A stretch of DNA of 64,000 bases from Mucilaginibacter sp. UR6-11 (GTDB taxonomy: Bacteria > Bacteroidota > Bacteroidia > Sphingobacteriales > Sphingobacteriaceae). Shown here piece after piece: positions 55,373-64,000 of this stretch; positions within the stretch are counted from its first letter, which is position 1, and each line of letters opens with the position of its first letter. The position numbers and the translations under genes were made by a program. The notes under the pieces are model-generated. The model was given only the letters and a program-made list of their open reading frames with translations, was not told the origin of the DNA and did not search any database. The stretch lies in the NCBI RefSeq assembly GCF_020880695.1, contig NZ_JAJIWO010000005.1:1-64000 (forward strand). The letters run 5' to 3'.

Positions 55373-56257
55373 TTATAAATCGCCAAAATAAGCGCCTGCA
55401 CGAAACTTACCTGGCGAAACGCCGATTTTAGTTTTAAATATTTTTGAAAAATAGCTAAAAGATTCAAAACCCACCTGGTCTGCAATTTCGCTTATAGTTA
55501 GATTACTGAAAGATAGCAGGTTTTTGGCCTTATTAAGTTTTAAATCAAGCTGATATTGATTTGGAGATTTACCAGTGATTGTTTTAAAGTCTTTTCTGAA
55601 TTTTGAATAGCTAACGGGTAATTTGCTAATGATCTGTTCGATATTGTCAGACTTTTCAATACTTTCCGTCAACAGAAATTTCGCCTCATCTATTAATCGG
55701 GTAGTGTTATTGGTGTTTAAATTGTTATACTTTAGGGAAGCCTGTATCAGACCCAGGATTTGTAAGGTTATACCGGTAATAACCTGGTGATATCCGGGAG
55801 TTTCCTGTTTAACCTGATCAAGCAATTCTTGAAAAAGGCTTAGTAGTTTATCATTACGGCCTGTGGTAATAAAAGGAAGATCAGTATTGAAATTCTGCAT
55901 TAATATGTCAGGATATGATCCTTTAAAGCCTATCCAATATTCTTCCCAGCCACTTTGTGCATTTGGCTTATAACGGTGCCAAATTCCGGGGAATAATAGA
56001 AAACAGGTACCTGCTTTTATATCTGCAGGTAATGTTTTTGCAGATTCAAACACGCCTTCACCTCTTGATATGAAAACGATGTAATAACCATCAAGTACCC
56101 GCCCTTTGTTCCAGCTGAATTTATGGCTGTCCGGGTGCTGGTTGTTTAAAGGGTAGCTTTGATTGATGTCAATTTTGGCATAACCGGCAGTAGTTGTATA
56201 AAATCCCCAGTCTTCCTCTAACTTGCTTGAAAATAGATATTTATTGAAGAAATTCAT
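55373..56257 (-). CDS. AraC-family transcriptional regulator
   Basis: 294 aa. The C-terminal 100 residues contain the two AraC helix-turn-helix units (about 195-290) with KFRKDFKTITGKSPNQYQLD, then LTISEIADQVGFESFSYFSK and FKTKIGVSPGKFR. The N-terminal part (about 40-140) is a cupin-like sensor domain (IFISRGEGVFESAK, LLFPGIWHRYKPN). It is divergent from the PhyH-sugar isomerase-GH78 operon, so it is the likely activator of that operon in response to a sugar. Confidence 0.92.
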   Translation of the reverse strand: MNFFNKYLFSSKLEEDWGFYTTTAGYAKIDINQSYPLNNQHPDSHKFSWNKGRVLDGYYIVFISRGEGVFESAKTLPADIKAGTCFLLFPGIWHRYKPNAQSGWEEYWIGFKGSYPDILMQNFNTDLPFITTGRNDKLLSLFQELLDQVKQETPGYHQVITGITLQILGLIQASLKYNNLNTNNTTRLIDEAKFLLTESIEKSDNIEQIISKLPVSYSKFRKDFKTITGKSPNQYQLDLKLNKAKNLLSFSNLTISEIADQVGFESFSYFSKIFKTKIGVSPGKFRAGAYFGDL

Positions 56258-56374
56258 TTTTATTTAGTGCTTAAAGCTAATGCTAAAATATCAAAAACTA
56301 CAAATAATTAAACAGAAAGTATAATCTAAAAGCGATAACAGAGCCTACCTTAGTACCTATAAACCGAATAAATT

Positions 56375-57190
56375 ATGAATTCTGAATTATCTGCTGATCA
56401 GATTAACTTCTATCAGGAAAACGGCTATGTAGTTATTAATGATTTTTTAAATGCTGATGAGCTGGAGATTTGGCGTGAAGCGGTAACCGAAGCGATTATC
56501 GACAGAAACGGCTTGAAGATGCCGGGCAAAGGCATCAAAATTGATGAGAATGATGGTATAAATAAGGACGCGGATTATTTCAATAATGTTTTTGATCAAC
56601 TTCTTAACCTTTGGCAAACAAATGATAAGGTTAAAAACATAATGCTTGACAAGCATCTAGGTAAGATGGCTGCTGAACTATCCGGTGCCGATGGGATAAG
56701 AATATGGCATGACCAGGCATTAATAAAGAAGCCGTGGGCCAATCCTACATCATGGCACCTGGACACGCCGTTTTGGTCGTTCTCTGATCGTAGGGCACTT
56801 TCAATATGGGTGGCTTTGGATGATGCCGTGCTTGAGAACGGTTCTTTGTTTTTTATACCCGGATCACATAAACAGACCTCATTTGACAACCCGGGCATCG
56901 GCAAAAATATGAATGCCATATTTGATTTTTATCCACAGTTTAAAAATACAAAATCAGTGGCTGCACCGATGAAAGCCGGCAGCTGTTCTTTTCATAATGG
57001 ATTAACTATACACGGCGCCAATGCAAACATGACACCGGGTTTCAGGCGGGCTATGACCTGTGCCTATATGCCTGATGGTAATGTATTCAACGGCGAGCCA
57101 AACATCCTGCCTGACGCCTACCTGCAGACCATTAAAGCTGGCGATTTGTTAAATAACGATTCGCAAAATCCGCTTATCTACCATAAATAA
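56375..57190 (+). CDS. PhyH-family Fe(II)/2-oxoglutarate dioxygenase
   Basis: 271 aa cytoplasmic protein. The metal triad is visible: H128-L-D130 in WHLDTPFW and H213 in TIHGANANM, with the 2-oxoglutarate-binding R near 223-224 (GFRRAM). The N-terminal helix FYQENGYVVINDFLNADEL is typical of phytanoyl-CoA dioxygenase-like proteins. All key residues are intact, so it is likely active. The substrate is probably a small sugar-derived or modified compound, given the neighbours. The isomerase gene follows after one base. Confidence 0.88.
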   Translation: MNSELSADQINFYQENGYVVINDFLNADELEIWREAVTEAIIDRNGLKMPGKGIKIDENDGINKDADYFNNVFDQLLNLWQTNDKVKNIMLDKHLGKMAAELSGADGIRIWHDQALIKKPWANPTSWHLDTPFWSFSDRRALSIWVALDDAVLENGSLFFIPGSHKQTSFDNPGIGKNMNAIFDFYPQFKNTKSVAAPMKAGSCSFHNGLTIHGANANMTPGFRRAMTCAYMPDGNVFNGEPNILPDAYLQTIKAGDLLNNDSQNPLIYHK

Positions 57191-57191
57191 G

Positions 57192-58031
57192 ATGGAGATC
57201 AAATTTTATTTCCCAAGGTGGGGATCCGAACATATTGGATGGGAAGATTTTGCTAAGCGGATTGTTAAAGACGGCTTTAGCGGAGTGGAGGTGTATCCGT
57301 TACAAACGCTTAATGAAAAATCAGATCTGTTAAAAGCGGTTAGCGACTACGGCCTGGATTTGGTCTTACTTCAGGCTGAAATGATTGAAGGGCAAAACTT
57401 TGAACGTTATAAAGATGCGTTCATCCGAAATCTGGACGTGTTGGCTTCCTATCAAACCTCAAGTGTTAAACCTCGTTTTATTAATTCGCAAACAGGTAAG
57501 GATTATTATACCATGGAGCAAATGGTCGAATGCTTTGCTGTTTGTGATACGTTTACCAGGGACACCGGTATTAAAGTAATCCAGGAAACACATCGCAATA
57601 AATGGTCTTTTGCGGCGCATATCACTAAAAATTACCTGATTAAATACCCTGATATCAGGTTAGCGCTTGATCTGTCACATTGGGTTTGTGTGGCCGAAAG
57701 TTATCTGCAGGATCAGGATGATGCAGTTGAAATGGCTATTAAACATGCCGACCATTTACACGCAAGGGTAGGCCATATCCAGGGCCCACAGGTAACTGAT
57801 CCCCGAAGTCCTGAAAACGCTGAAGCGCTCAATAATCACCTGCAATGGTGGGATAAATGGATTGCCCTGCAGGCGGCCAACAATGCTGAATTTTGTTCAA
57901 TCACACCCGAATTTGGCCCTTATCCTTACATGAGTTATCAGCCCGGTACAACTAAACCCGTTGCAAATCAGTGGGAGATCAATGTTTACATGAAAGACCT
58001 GTTGAAAAAACGCTATGCTAAATATTTATAA
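57192..58031 (+). CDS. Sugar phosphate isomerase/epimerase-like TIM-barrel protein
   Basis: 279 aa. The AP-endonuclease-2-like xylose-isomerase-fold pattern is clear: FSGVEVYPLQT near the start, VIQETHRNKWSF, LALDLSHWVCVAE, and the metal-site region HARVGHIQGPQ and ITPEFGPYPYM. It lacks a signal peptide. Expected to isomerise or epimerise a sugar released by the adjacent rhamnosidases. It overlaps the GH78 gene by 17 bp, which shows tight coupling. Confidence 0.85.
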   Translation: MEIKFYFPRWGSEHIGWEDFAKRIVKDGFSGVEVYPLQTLNEKSDLLKAVSDYGLDLVLLQAEMIEGQNFERYKDAFIRNLDVLASYQTSSVKPRFINSQTGKDYYTMEQMVECFAVCDTFTRDTGIKVIQETHRNKWSFAAHITKNYLIKYPDIRLALDLSHWVCVAESYLQDQDDAVEMAIKHADHLHARVGHIQGPQVTDPRSPENAEALNNHLQWWDKWIALQAANNAEFCSITPEFGPYPYMSYQPGTTKPVANQWEINVYMKDLLKKRYAKYL

Positions 58032-60486
58032 TAAGCTTATTGCCGTATTGTTTATAGCGGCTATGTTAAGCCCGTCATTAACTAAAGCGCAGGGAATAAA
58101 TTATCAGGCTATCACGGCAAAGAGATCGGGAGCGACAAATCCGTTGTCGCCCGATCCATTAGTTAATTATAGCTGGCCTAATCCTAAAGCAACCGACGAT
58201 CTGCAAACATATTCATTGCACTCCGTAAGTTTTAAAACCAATGATGCCGGTTTTGATATGTCTAAGTTTAAAGAGGATAACCTGATAACGGTAAAAGGTA
58301 AAGGGGATATCCGATTTGATTTTGGCCGTACGAACGCCGGATGGCTGGAATTTGAGTCGGATGATTTAACGGATAGCATAGCCTTAAGCATCAGCGAGTA
58401 TAACGAACCAGCTATTGTTAATGAAGGCGCTCTGCACAGATTTAAAACGTTGGCGCCGGTTAAACATGGAAATACTTATCGATTGGAATTGAACCCTGAA
58501 CTTTATGAAGGCGTACGCTTTGGCTGGGTACATGTATTATCCCATAAAAAAAACTGGCATATCAAAAATCTGCGCCTGATTTGCCAAATTAAACCAACCA
58601 ATTACAAAGGCAGCTTTGCGTGCAGCGACCCCGAACTTACCCGGATATGGTATACCGGCGCTTATACGGTTAAGTTAAATTTACTCAAAAGTTATTTCGG
58701 TGCTATATTGATGGAAAGGAGTGATCGCCAATCATGGACCGGTGATGCCTATCCGTCGCAAGCGGCATCAATGGTAGCATTTGGAAATTATGATTTTGTT
58801 AAGGCCAACCTGATTAATACTTCAGGGCTGGACAACGGTATAGCCAGCTATTCATTATACTGGGTATTAAGTTTGATTGATTATGTCAACTACTCCGGCG
58901 ATACTGAATTTGGGGAAAAATACATTGAAAATGCTTGCGAAAAGTTGGATAAGGCCTATCAGAATTATGGTAAATCACCCCGGCTTGGGTTTTACGGTTG
59001 GGATGAGCGGCTGGGTGCTGGATTTGAAAATCCTGATAATCCAGAAACGGAAAATGCGTATTCGATGCTTTCTATCCGTTCATGGGCAGAATTTGGCCGG
59101 TTAATGAAGCAGATCGGCAGAGCCGATCTGGCTGAAAAGTACACCGGTTATGCACAGGCAAAGATCAATGAAGAACGTAACCAAAATAGCTGGTTAACTA
59201 CGTTCGGCCTCCATGCATCTGCCGACGCTGTTAATACCGGCTTAACCAACTTTCATGAGGATTCGGTTTTTTATCAGCTCAATTATACCGACAGGGTAAA
59301 TCGGGTATCGTACTCGCCCTTTAATGAGTATTTTATAATTGGTGCGCTGGCAAAAATGCAACGGTATGATGATGCCTTAAGCTCCGTAAAAGATGTTTGG
59401 GGCGGACAGTTGCGATATGGTGGCACCACTTTTTTTGAAGTATATCGCCCAAGTTGGAACCAAATATTGGCTAATAATGACGCGCCGGTAAATAACCAAT
59501 GCGGTTATACCAGCTTAACCCATCCCTGGAGTGCGGGTGTGGTGAAATGGTTGTCTGAAGAAGTTCTGGGTATAAAACCTTTAGAACCCGGTTTTAGCGT
59601 ATTTCGAATTTTGCCGCATTTAGGATCGAGACTTACATCGGTTAAAGGTGTCACTCCGACGGTACACGGTTTGATATGTGTTGATTTTAATTTACGCTCG
59701 GGTATTAACAGGTTTACCATCCCGACAGGGGCAATTGCAAAAAGTGTCGCTATTCCGCTGGCGGGTACAATCAGTTCTGTTTCTCTGAATGGTAGATTGA
59801 TCTTGCATACGGGTATGTCGCGTAAGAATATAGAGATCAAAGATCGCTATCTCAATTTATATGAAGTGACGCCAGGTAAATATGAATGCAGGATAATTTA
59901 CAAATCCGTTAACAATCAAACTCTGACAAAGGAGGTTGCCTGGAAATACGCGATCAATAAAATAACACAGGATAGCCTGACAGGTGGTCAATGGATAAAA
60001 CGATATGGTAAAGACGGCTATATGCTGTTTAACTATTTTAATAGCGGTAAACATTTGCAAAAGTTACCTACCTGCATTTCTGCGATAGGCTTGAGGCACG
60101 AGGCTAATGTATTGCATACGATTGCTACACCTGGTAACTATCTGTTAACTGATACTGCGGGTTTTGCCCATCATCTGGGTGCAATTACTACCCGCGATCC
60201 CAAGGCTTGTTTACAAACCATGACGCTGGATATTAAGGTCACTGACAGCAACGTGCATCAAATAGCTTTATACCTTTTAGACTGGGATAGCAAGGATCGT
60301 CGGAGTGCCATCGAAGTTTTTGACTTGAAAACACTGAACCTGCTGGCGCCGGTGCAACTCGTAAAGAATTATCAAAAAGGAAAATATATGGTGTTTAATT
60401 ATTCGGGGAGTATAAGGATACGTATCAATCAGATCACGGGAAAAAACGCGGCCCTAAGTGGTGTATTTTTTGATCCGGTATTATAA
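58015..60486 (+). CDS. GH78-like alpha-L-rhamnosidase, tandem copy 1
   Basis: 823 aa with a signal peptide (ends TKAQ, about 25). A beta-sandwich part (DIRFDFGRTNAGWLEFES) precedes a six-hairpin glycosidase domain with ERSDRQSWTGDAYPSQAA (E234, D237, D244), the equivalent of the GH78 acid loop, and GWDERLGAGFENP. A rhamnosidase C-terminal domain (SLTHPWSAGVVKWLSEE, then KPLEPGFSVFRILPHLG) follows. After about residue 615 lies an extra beta-sandwich-like module of about 200 residues (GGQWIKRYGKDGYML, LYLLDWDSKDRRSAIEVFD) that may bind carbohydrate. The protein is exported and probably removes rhamnose from the glycan. Confidence 0.88.
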   Translation: MLNIYNKLIAVLFIAAMLSPSLTKAQGINYQAITAKRSGATNPLSPDPLVNYSWPNPKATDDLQTYSLHSVSFKTNDAGFDMSKFKEDNLITVKGKGDIRFDFGRTNAGWLEFESDDLTDSIALSISEYNEPAIVNEGALHRFKTLAPVKHGNTYRLELNPELYEGVRFGWVHVLSHKKNWHIKNLRLICQIKPTNYKGSFACSDPELTRIWYTGAYTVKLNLLKSYFGAILMERSDRQSWTGDAYPSQAASMVAFGNYDFVKANLINTSGLDNGIASYSLYWVLSLIDYVNYSGDTEFGEKYIENACEKLDKAYQNYGKSPRLGFYGWDERLGAGFENPDNPETENAYSMLSIRSWAEFGRLMKQIGRADLAEKYTGYAQAKINEERNQNSWLTTFGLHASADAVNTGLTNFHEDSVFYQLNYTDRVNRVSYSPFNEYFIIGALAKMQRYDDALSSVKDVWGGQLRYGGTTFFEVYRPSWNQILANNDAPVNNQCGYTSLTHPWSAGVVKWLSEEVLGIKPLEPGFSVFRILPHLGSRLTSVKGVTPTVHGLICVDFNLRSGINRFTIPTGAIAKSVAIPLAGTISSVSLNGRLILHTGMSRKNIEIKDRYLNLYEVTPGKYECRIIYKSVNNQTLTKEVAWKYAINKITQDSLTGGQWIKRYGKDGYMLFNYFNSGKHLQKLPTCISAIGLRHEANVLHTIATPGNYLLTDTAGFAHHLGAITTRDPKACLQTMTLDIKVTDSNVHQIALYLLDWDSKDRRSAIEVFDLKTLNLLAPVQLVKNYQKGKYMVFNYSGSIRIRINQITGKNAALSGVFFDPVL

Positions 60487-60518
60487 ATTATGTTATATCT
60501 GATTTTACCAATGTGATT

Positions 60519-62993
60519 ATGTTTTATTCAAAATTATCTATAGCTTTTCTGTTTTTGATGAGCGGCCTACTTGTTCAGGCCCAGATTGTGAAATATCCAC
60601 CCATCGTCGCGAAAAGAAGTGGCCCGGCAAATCCGTTATCTCCCGATCCATTGGTTAATTATAGTTGGCCAGATCCCAAAGCTGACGACGATCTGCAAAC
60701 TTACCCACTGCGCCCTGTCAGTTTTAAAATAGATAATGACGCTGGCTTTGACATGTCGGGATTTAAAAAAGATAATGTGATTGCCGTAAAAGGTAATGGA
60801 AATATCCGCTTTGATTTTGGCCAGACCAACGCCGGTTGGCTAGAGTTCGAGTCGGACGACTTGGCTGACAGTGTCACGATGAGCATAAGCGAGTACAACG
60901 AGCCTGCAATTGTTAATAATGGTGCCATACACCGGTTTAAGACCCTGGCGCCTGTAAAATATGGGCATACCTATCGCCTGGAGCTAAATCCTGAGCTTTA
61001 TGAAGGTGTCAGATTTGGCTGGATCCATGTGCTTAACCATAAAAAGACCTGGCATATCAAAAACTTTAGGGTACAATGTCAGATAAAGCCGACCAACTAT
61101 CGGGGCAGCTTTGTGTGCAGCGATCCCGAGCTTACCCGCATTTGGTACACTGGCGCCTACACGGTGAAATTAAACATTCTTAAAAATTATCTGGGAGCTA
61201 TATTGATAGAAAGACAGGACCGTTTTTCATGGACGGGCGATGCCTATGTCGCACAGGCGGCATCAATGGTTGCGTTTGGTAATTATGATTTTGTTAAGAA
61301 GAATATCAATTATACCTCGACGCAAGATAATGGTATAGCCAGCTACGCGCTTTACTGGGTTTTAAGTTTGATTGACTATGTTAATTATACCGGCGATATT
61401 GAATTTGCCAAAAAATACATAGCTAACGCGACGGGCAAGTTAGACCGGGCTTATCAAAATTTCGGTAAATCGCCGCGATTAGAATTTTACGGGTGGGATG
61501 AAAGGTTGGGCGCCGGATTTGAAAATGCTAATAATCCCGAGTCGCAACGCGCATATTCGATGCTAAGCATCCGTACCTGGCTCGAATACGGAAGGTTGAT
61601 GAAACAAATCGGCGACGATGACCTGGCAGCTAAGTACACTAAATATGCCAATGAGAAAATTGCCGAAGAAAGAAGCAAAACTACCTGGCAGGATGATTTC
61701 GCACTGCATTCGGCCGCGGATGCTATTAATACCGGCCTCCTGACATCCGGGGAATCGGCCGCATTCTACAACCAAAACTTTACCGATAGGGTGAACCGAA
61801 TCTCATATTCGCCGTTTAATGAGTATTTTATTATCGGTGCATTGGCCAAAATGCAAAAGTATGATGACGCGATAAGTGCAATTAGAGATTGCTGGGGTGG
61901 CCAAATAAAATACGGCGGAACAACCTTTTTTGAAGTGTACCGTCCCAGTTGGAATGCTATTTTAGGTAAAAATGGTGCGCCGCCCAATAACCAATGCACC
62001 TACACCAGTTTAACTCATCCGTGGAGTGCGGGCGTGACTAAGTGGTTGTCCGAAGAGGTTTTGGGTATTAAGCCCTTAGAACCGGGATTCAAAATATTTG
62101 AGATTGTGCCACACCTGGCCGATACGATTACGGCTGTTAAGGGCAGCACACCTACCGGGCATGGAATTATCTCGGCTGGGTTTGATTTAAAAACGGGCCG
62201 GTCGACCATCGTAATACCAACAGGAACTATGGCAAAACTGACAGCCGTCCCGATAGGAACAAATACGGCTAAAGCGCTTTATTTAAACGGTAAGTTAATT
62301 TGGAATGGAAAAGCAATAAAAAGCATTTTTCATAACGATATTGAAGTTAAAGACGGTTATTTAAACATCGCCGGACTATCTGCAGGTAAATATCAATTTA
62401 AAGTTGTTTATACTGGTTATCATAAACCAAAACCAGTTACCGGGCTGCCCTGGCATTATGTCATAAACAATTTCAGGCAAGATAGCGTGACATCCGGAAA
62501 GTGGAGAGGCCATTATGGTAACAATGGTTTCGTACTGTTAAATCAGGCAGAAAAAGGTAAGAACGTGCAAAAAATGCCCTCTTACATATCATCTGTTAAT
62601 TTAAAAAACGAAGCGAATGTTCATTTAGATTCACCGGCAGATAGCAGGGTTTTAACTGACGCCACCGGTGCTGTTACCGGGTTTGGCGCAGCAATAACCC
62701 AGGACCCGATACCGTTGCTGGAAACAATGACTGTTGATATACAGGCGAACGGAAATCAACAACATCAGCTGGCTGTTTATTTTCTGGATTGGAGCAGTGA
62801 AGCGCGCCGGTCGGCAATTGAAATATACGATGCCGGAACCTTAAAACTGTTAGCGCCGGTTCAAATGGTTAAAAACTATCAAAACGGACGGTACCTGATA
62901 TTCAATTATACCGGCAGCATCAGATTACGGATTGACCAGGTACGTGGCCCGAATGCCGCAATAAGCGGATTGTTTTTTGACGATCCTAAATAA
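60519..62993 (+). CDS. GH78-like alpha-L-rhamnosidase, tandem copy 2
   Basis: 824 aa from the ATG at 60519; a GTG two codons upstream is also in frame. Collinear with the previous gene over its whole length, including signal peptide (ends VQAQ), the NAGWLEFES sandwich, ERQDRFSWTGDAYVAQAA (E231), GWDERLGAGFENA, the C-terminal domain and the extra C-terminal module (SGKWRGHYGNNGFVLLN, VYFLDWSSEARRSAIEIYD). It is a recent tandem duplication with many conservative changes, which suggests division of labour rather than simple redundancy. Confidence 0.88.
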   Translation: MFYSKLSIAFLFLMSGLLVQAQIVKYPPIVAKRSGPANPLSPDPLVNYSWPDPKADDDLQTYPLRPVSFKIDNDAGFDMSGFKKDNVIAVKGNGNIRFDFGQTNAGWLEFESDDLADSVTMSISEYNEPAIVNNGAIHRFKTLAPVKYGHTYRLELNPELYEGVRFGWIHVLNHKKTWHIKNFRVQCQIKPTNYRGSFVCSDPELTRIWYTGAYTVKLNILKNYLGAILIERQDRFSWTGDAYVAQAASMVAFGNYDFVKKNINYTSTQDNGIASYALYWVLSLIDYVNYTGDIEFAKKYIANATGKLDRAYQNFGKSPRLEFYGWDERLGAGFENANNPESQRAYSMLSIRTWLEYGRLMKQIGDDDLAAKYTKYANEKIAEERSKTTWQDDFALHSAADAINTGLLTSGESAAFYNQNFTDRVNRISYSPFNEYFIIGALAKMQKYDDAISAIRDCWGGQIKYGGTTFFEVYRPSWNAILGKNGAPPNNQCTYTSLTHPWSAGVTKWLSEEVLGIKPLEPGFKIFEIVPHLADTITAVKGSTPTGHGIISAGFDLKTGRSTIVIPTGTMAKLTAVPIGTNTAKALYLNGKLIWNGKAIKSIFHNDIEVKDGYLNIAGLSAGKYQFKVVYTGYHKPKPVTGLPWHYVINNFRQDSVTSGKWRGHYGNNGFVLLNQAEKGKNVQKMPSYISSVNLKNEANVHLDSPADSRVLTDATGAVTGFGAAITQDPIPLLETMTVDIQANGNQQHQLAVYFLDWSSEARRSAIEIYDAGTLKLLAPVQMVKNYQNGRYLIFNYTGSIRLRIDQVRGPNAAISGLFFDDPK

Positions 62994-63659
62994 CTATTTG
63001 ATTAAATATGGTTTAATAGCGCTTTCCCAGATGGCATAGCCTAATTTGGTCATATGCAGTTTATCGCTAAGATAAAGTTCGGGCCTTAGCTTACCGTTGT
63101 CGAGCATTAAAGGGTATACATCAATAAATACGGCGTTCTTTTCTGTAGCCAGGAAAGTTTTGATCCTTGAGTTAAATTCAATTTCCTGCGGCATTATTTT
63201 CTCACGCGAGGGGCTCGGCTTCATACCTATATAAAGTATAGACACGTCGGGCATTTTTAGCCTTATAGCCTGGTATAGCTTCATCGTGCGGTTATATACC
63301 GAATCGGCAGTTGATACTTTGTCCATCAAATCATTTTCGCCAACATAAATTGCAATTTGTTTTGGCTGATATTTAAAAACAATATCATTTAAATAGTAGA
63401 TAATATCATTGGTAACTGCGCCGCCAATGCCGCGGTTTAATGCGTTGTATTCGGCAAACGTCCATTGAGCATCGTCCCATTTACGTATAGACGAACTGCC
63501 AATAAACAAAACGGGGTGTGCCGGTGGTGCAAACATGCTGTCATATTTTTTGATCACCTGTACATCTTCCCAAAAGGCTGGTTTTGGTTGCGGTATCTGT
63601 GCAAAAGACGCAGCAACAAATAAATTAAAAATGACTGTAACTACCAGGTGCTTTTTCAT
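62994..63659 (-). CDS. SGNH hydrolase (PAF-acetylhydrolase-like group)
   Basis: 221 aa with a Sec signal peptide (about 1-20, ends SFAQ). Block I reads LFIGSSSIRKW, with S56 in place of the catalytic Ser and GSS instead of GDS; GIGGAVTND and VGENDLMD supply the other blocks; a D-x2-H pair is in SDKLHMTKLG. The residue before the Ser varies in this group, so activity is still possible. The stop is adjacent to the stop of the rhamnosidase gene (convergent). It adds a fourth SGNH esterase to the window. Confidence 0.82.
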   Translation of the reverse strand: MKKHLVVTVIFNLFVAASFAQIPQPKPAFWEDVQVIKKYDSMFAPPAHPVLFIGSSSIRKWDDAQWTFAEYNALNRGIGGAVTNDIIYYLNDIVFKYQPKQIAIYVGENDLMDKVSTADSVYNRTMKLYQAIRLKMPDVSILYIGMKPSPSREKIMPQEIEFNSRIKTFLATEKNAVFIDVYPLMLDNGKLRPELYLSDKLHMTKLGYAIWESAIKPYLIK

Positions 63660-63720
63660 TTAAATGGTTTATAAGATGTTTGAATTGGTCTGGCAAATTA
63701 TGCAAATTTTTAAACAATCA

Positions 63721-63981
63721 CTATGCGCCTGCTTCAAAGTGCTGGCGCAGTTTTTCTTCTTCCAGGTCTAATAGTTCTAATTGGTGCCTGATTAATATGT
63801 CGCTGATGTTTTCCTTTTTGTTTAAAGTTTGCAAGAAGACCCGCTGTTCTTTCAACAGGTGGGCCATGATGTCGCGATAATCTTTATAAAACTTATCCGC
63901 ACGACTAGCATTATCATCTTTCTCCCAATCTTTCAAAAATTCTGCGTCGGCAGCATAGCGTAACTTAAGCGCTTTAATCAT
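63721..63981 (-). CDS. Small charged helical protein at the right edge
   Basis: 86 aa from the ATG at 63979-63981; a GTG at 63991-63993 gives 90 aa, and since no stop is seen before the window edge, the true start could lie further out. The sequence is highly charged and helical (EFLKDWEKDDNASRADKFYK, LLKEQRVFLQTLNKKEN, ELLDLEEEKLRQHFEAG), likely a coiled coil. I do not recognise the family and no catalytic motif is seen. Confidence 0.55.
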   Translation of the reverse strand: MIKALKLRYAADAEFLKDWEKDDNASRADKFYKDYRDIMAHLLKEQRVFLQTLNKKENISDILIRHQLELLDLEEEKLRQHFEAGA

Positions 63982-64000
63982 GCCGTTATGCACAGTATAC

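Noticed and set aside
56282-56297. GCTAAAATATCAAAAA before the PhyH operon as a tenth LacI-type site
   Set aside because: Only the left half fits; the central CG/CA and the right half are missing, and the operon has its own AraC regulator.

Overview
The window looks like chromosomal DNA of a Bacteroidota bacterium, most likely Sphingobacteriaceae (Mucilaginibacter- or Pedobacter-like). The grounds are three SusC/TonB-dependent receptors, three SusD-type lipoproteins, many Sec and lipoprotein signal peptides with short A/T-rich leaders, Bacteroidota-style TTTG-N19-TAnnTTTG promoter boxes, and dense families of GH92, GH38, GH78 and SGNH enzymes. No rRNA, tRNA, CRISPR array or complete insertion sequence was recognised.

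Region 1 (1-7750) is an accessory, defence-like island. It holds the tail of an upstream gene, a PD-(D/E)XK nuclease gene on the minus strand, and a divergent set of plus-strand genes. Three of these overlap (unknown 333 aa protein, small winged-helix-like protein, three-TM membrane protein) and are followed by a 1091 aa PLD-nuclease/SNF2-helicase fusion. The divergent promoter region carries three alternating copies of a TATAAAT half-site. A frameshifted small ORF, imperfect direct repeats and a strong terminator close the island. I cannot match this gene set to a named defence system, so it is the best candidate here for something undescribed.

Region 2 (7800-15190) is a six-gene ABC-exporter operon of the YtrA/GntR type. 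A perfect inverted repeat lies directly before the first start codon. The last gene fuses an ABC-2 permease to an M1-peptidase-like domain whose zinc-binding histidines are lost. A decayed zinc-ribbon gene follows (15205-15644).

Region 3 (15813-24213) has a minus-strand ROK regulator - SusC - SusD unit and a divergent GNAT/nitrilase-fold fusion gene.

Region 4 (24450-53915) is a large glycan-utilisation locus: two paralogous SGNH esterases, a GH38-like enzyme, an alpha/beta esterase, SusD - DUF5004 - DUF4961 - SusC - SusD - SusC, an Lgt-like membrane protein, a DUF4185-like protein, another SGNH esterase, a GH92 alpha-mannosidase, a LacI-type regulator, a ricin-lectin lipoprotein with a frameshift in its signal peptide, and a GH78 rhamnosidase. 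Nine copies of a palindrome-like motif (GCTAAAWCGWTTTAGC) precede these units, including the LacI gene itself. This suggests one local regulon for an acetylated mannose/rhamnose-containing glycan.

Region 5 (54169-63993) adds a DUF5009 acyltransferase-like membrane protein, an AraC regulator, and an operon of PhyH dioxygenase, sugar isomerase and two tandem GH78-like enzymes. A further SGNH hydrolase and a small coiled-coil-like ORF lie at the right edge.
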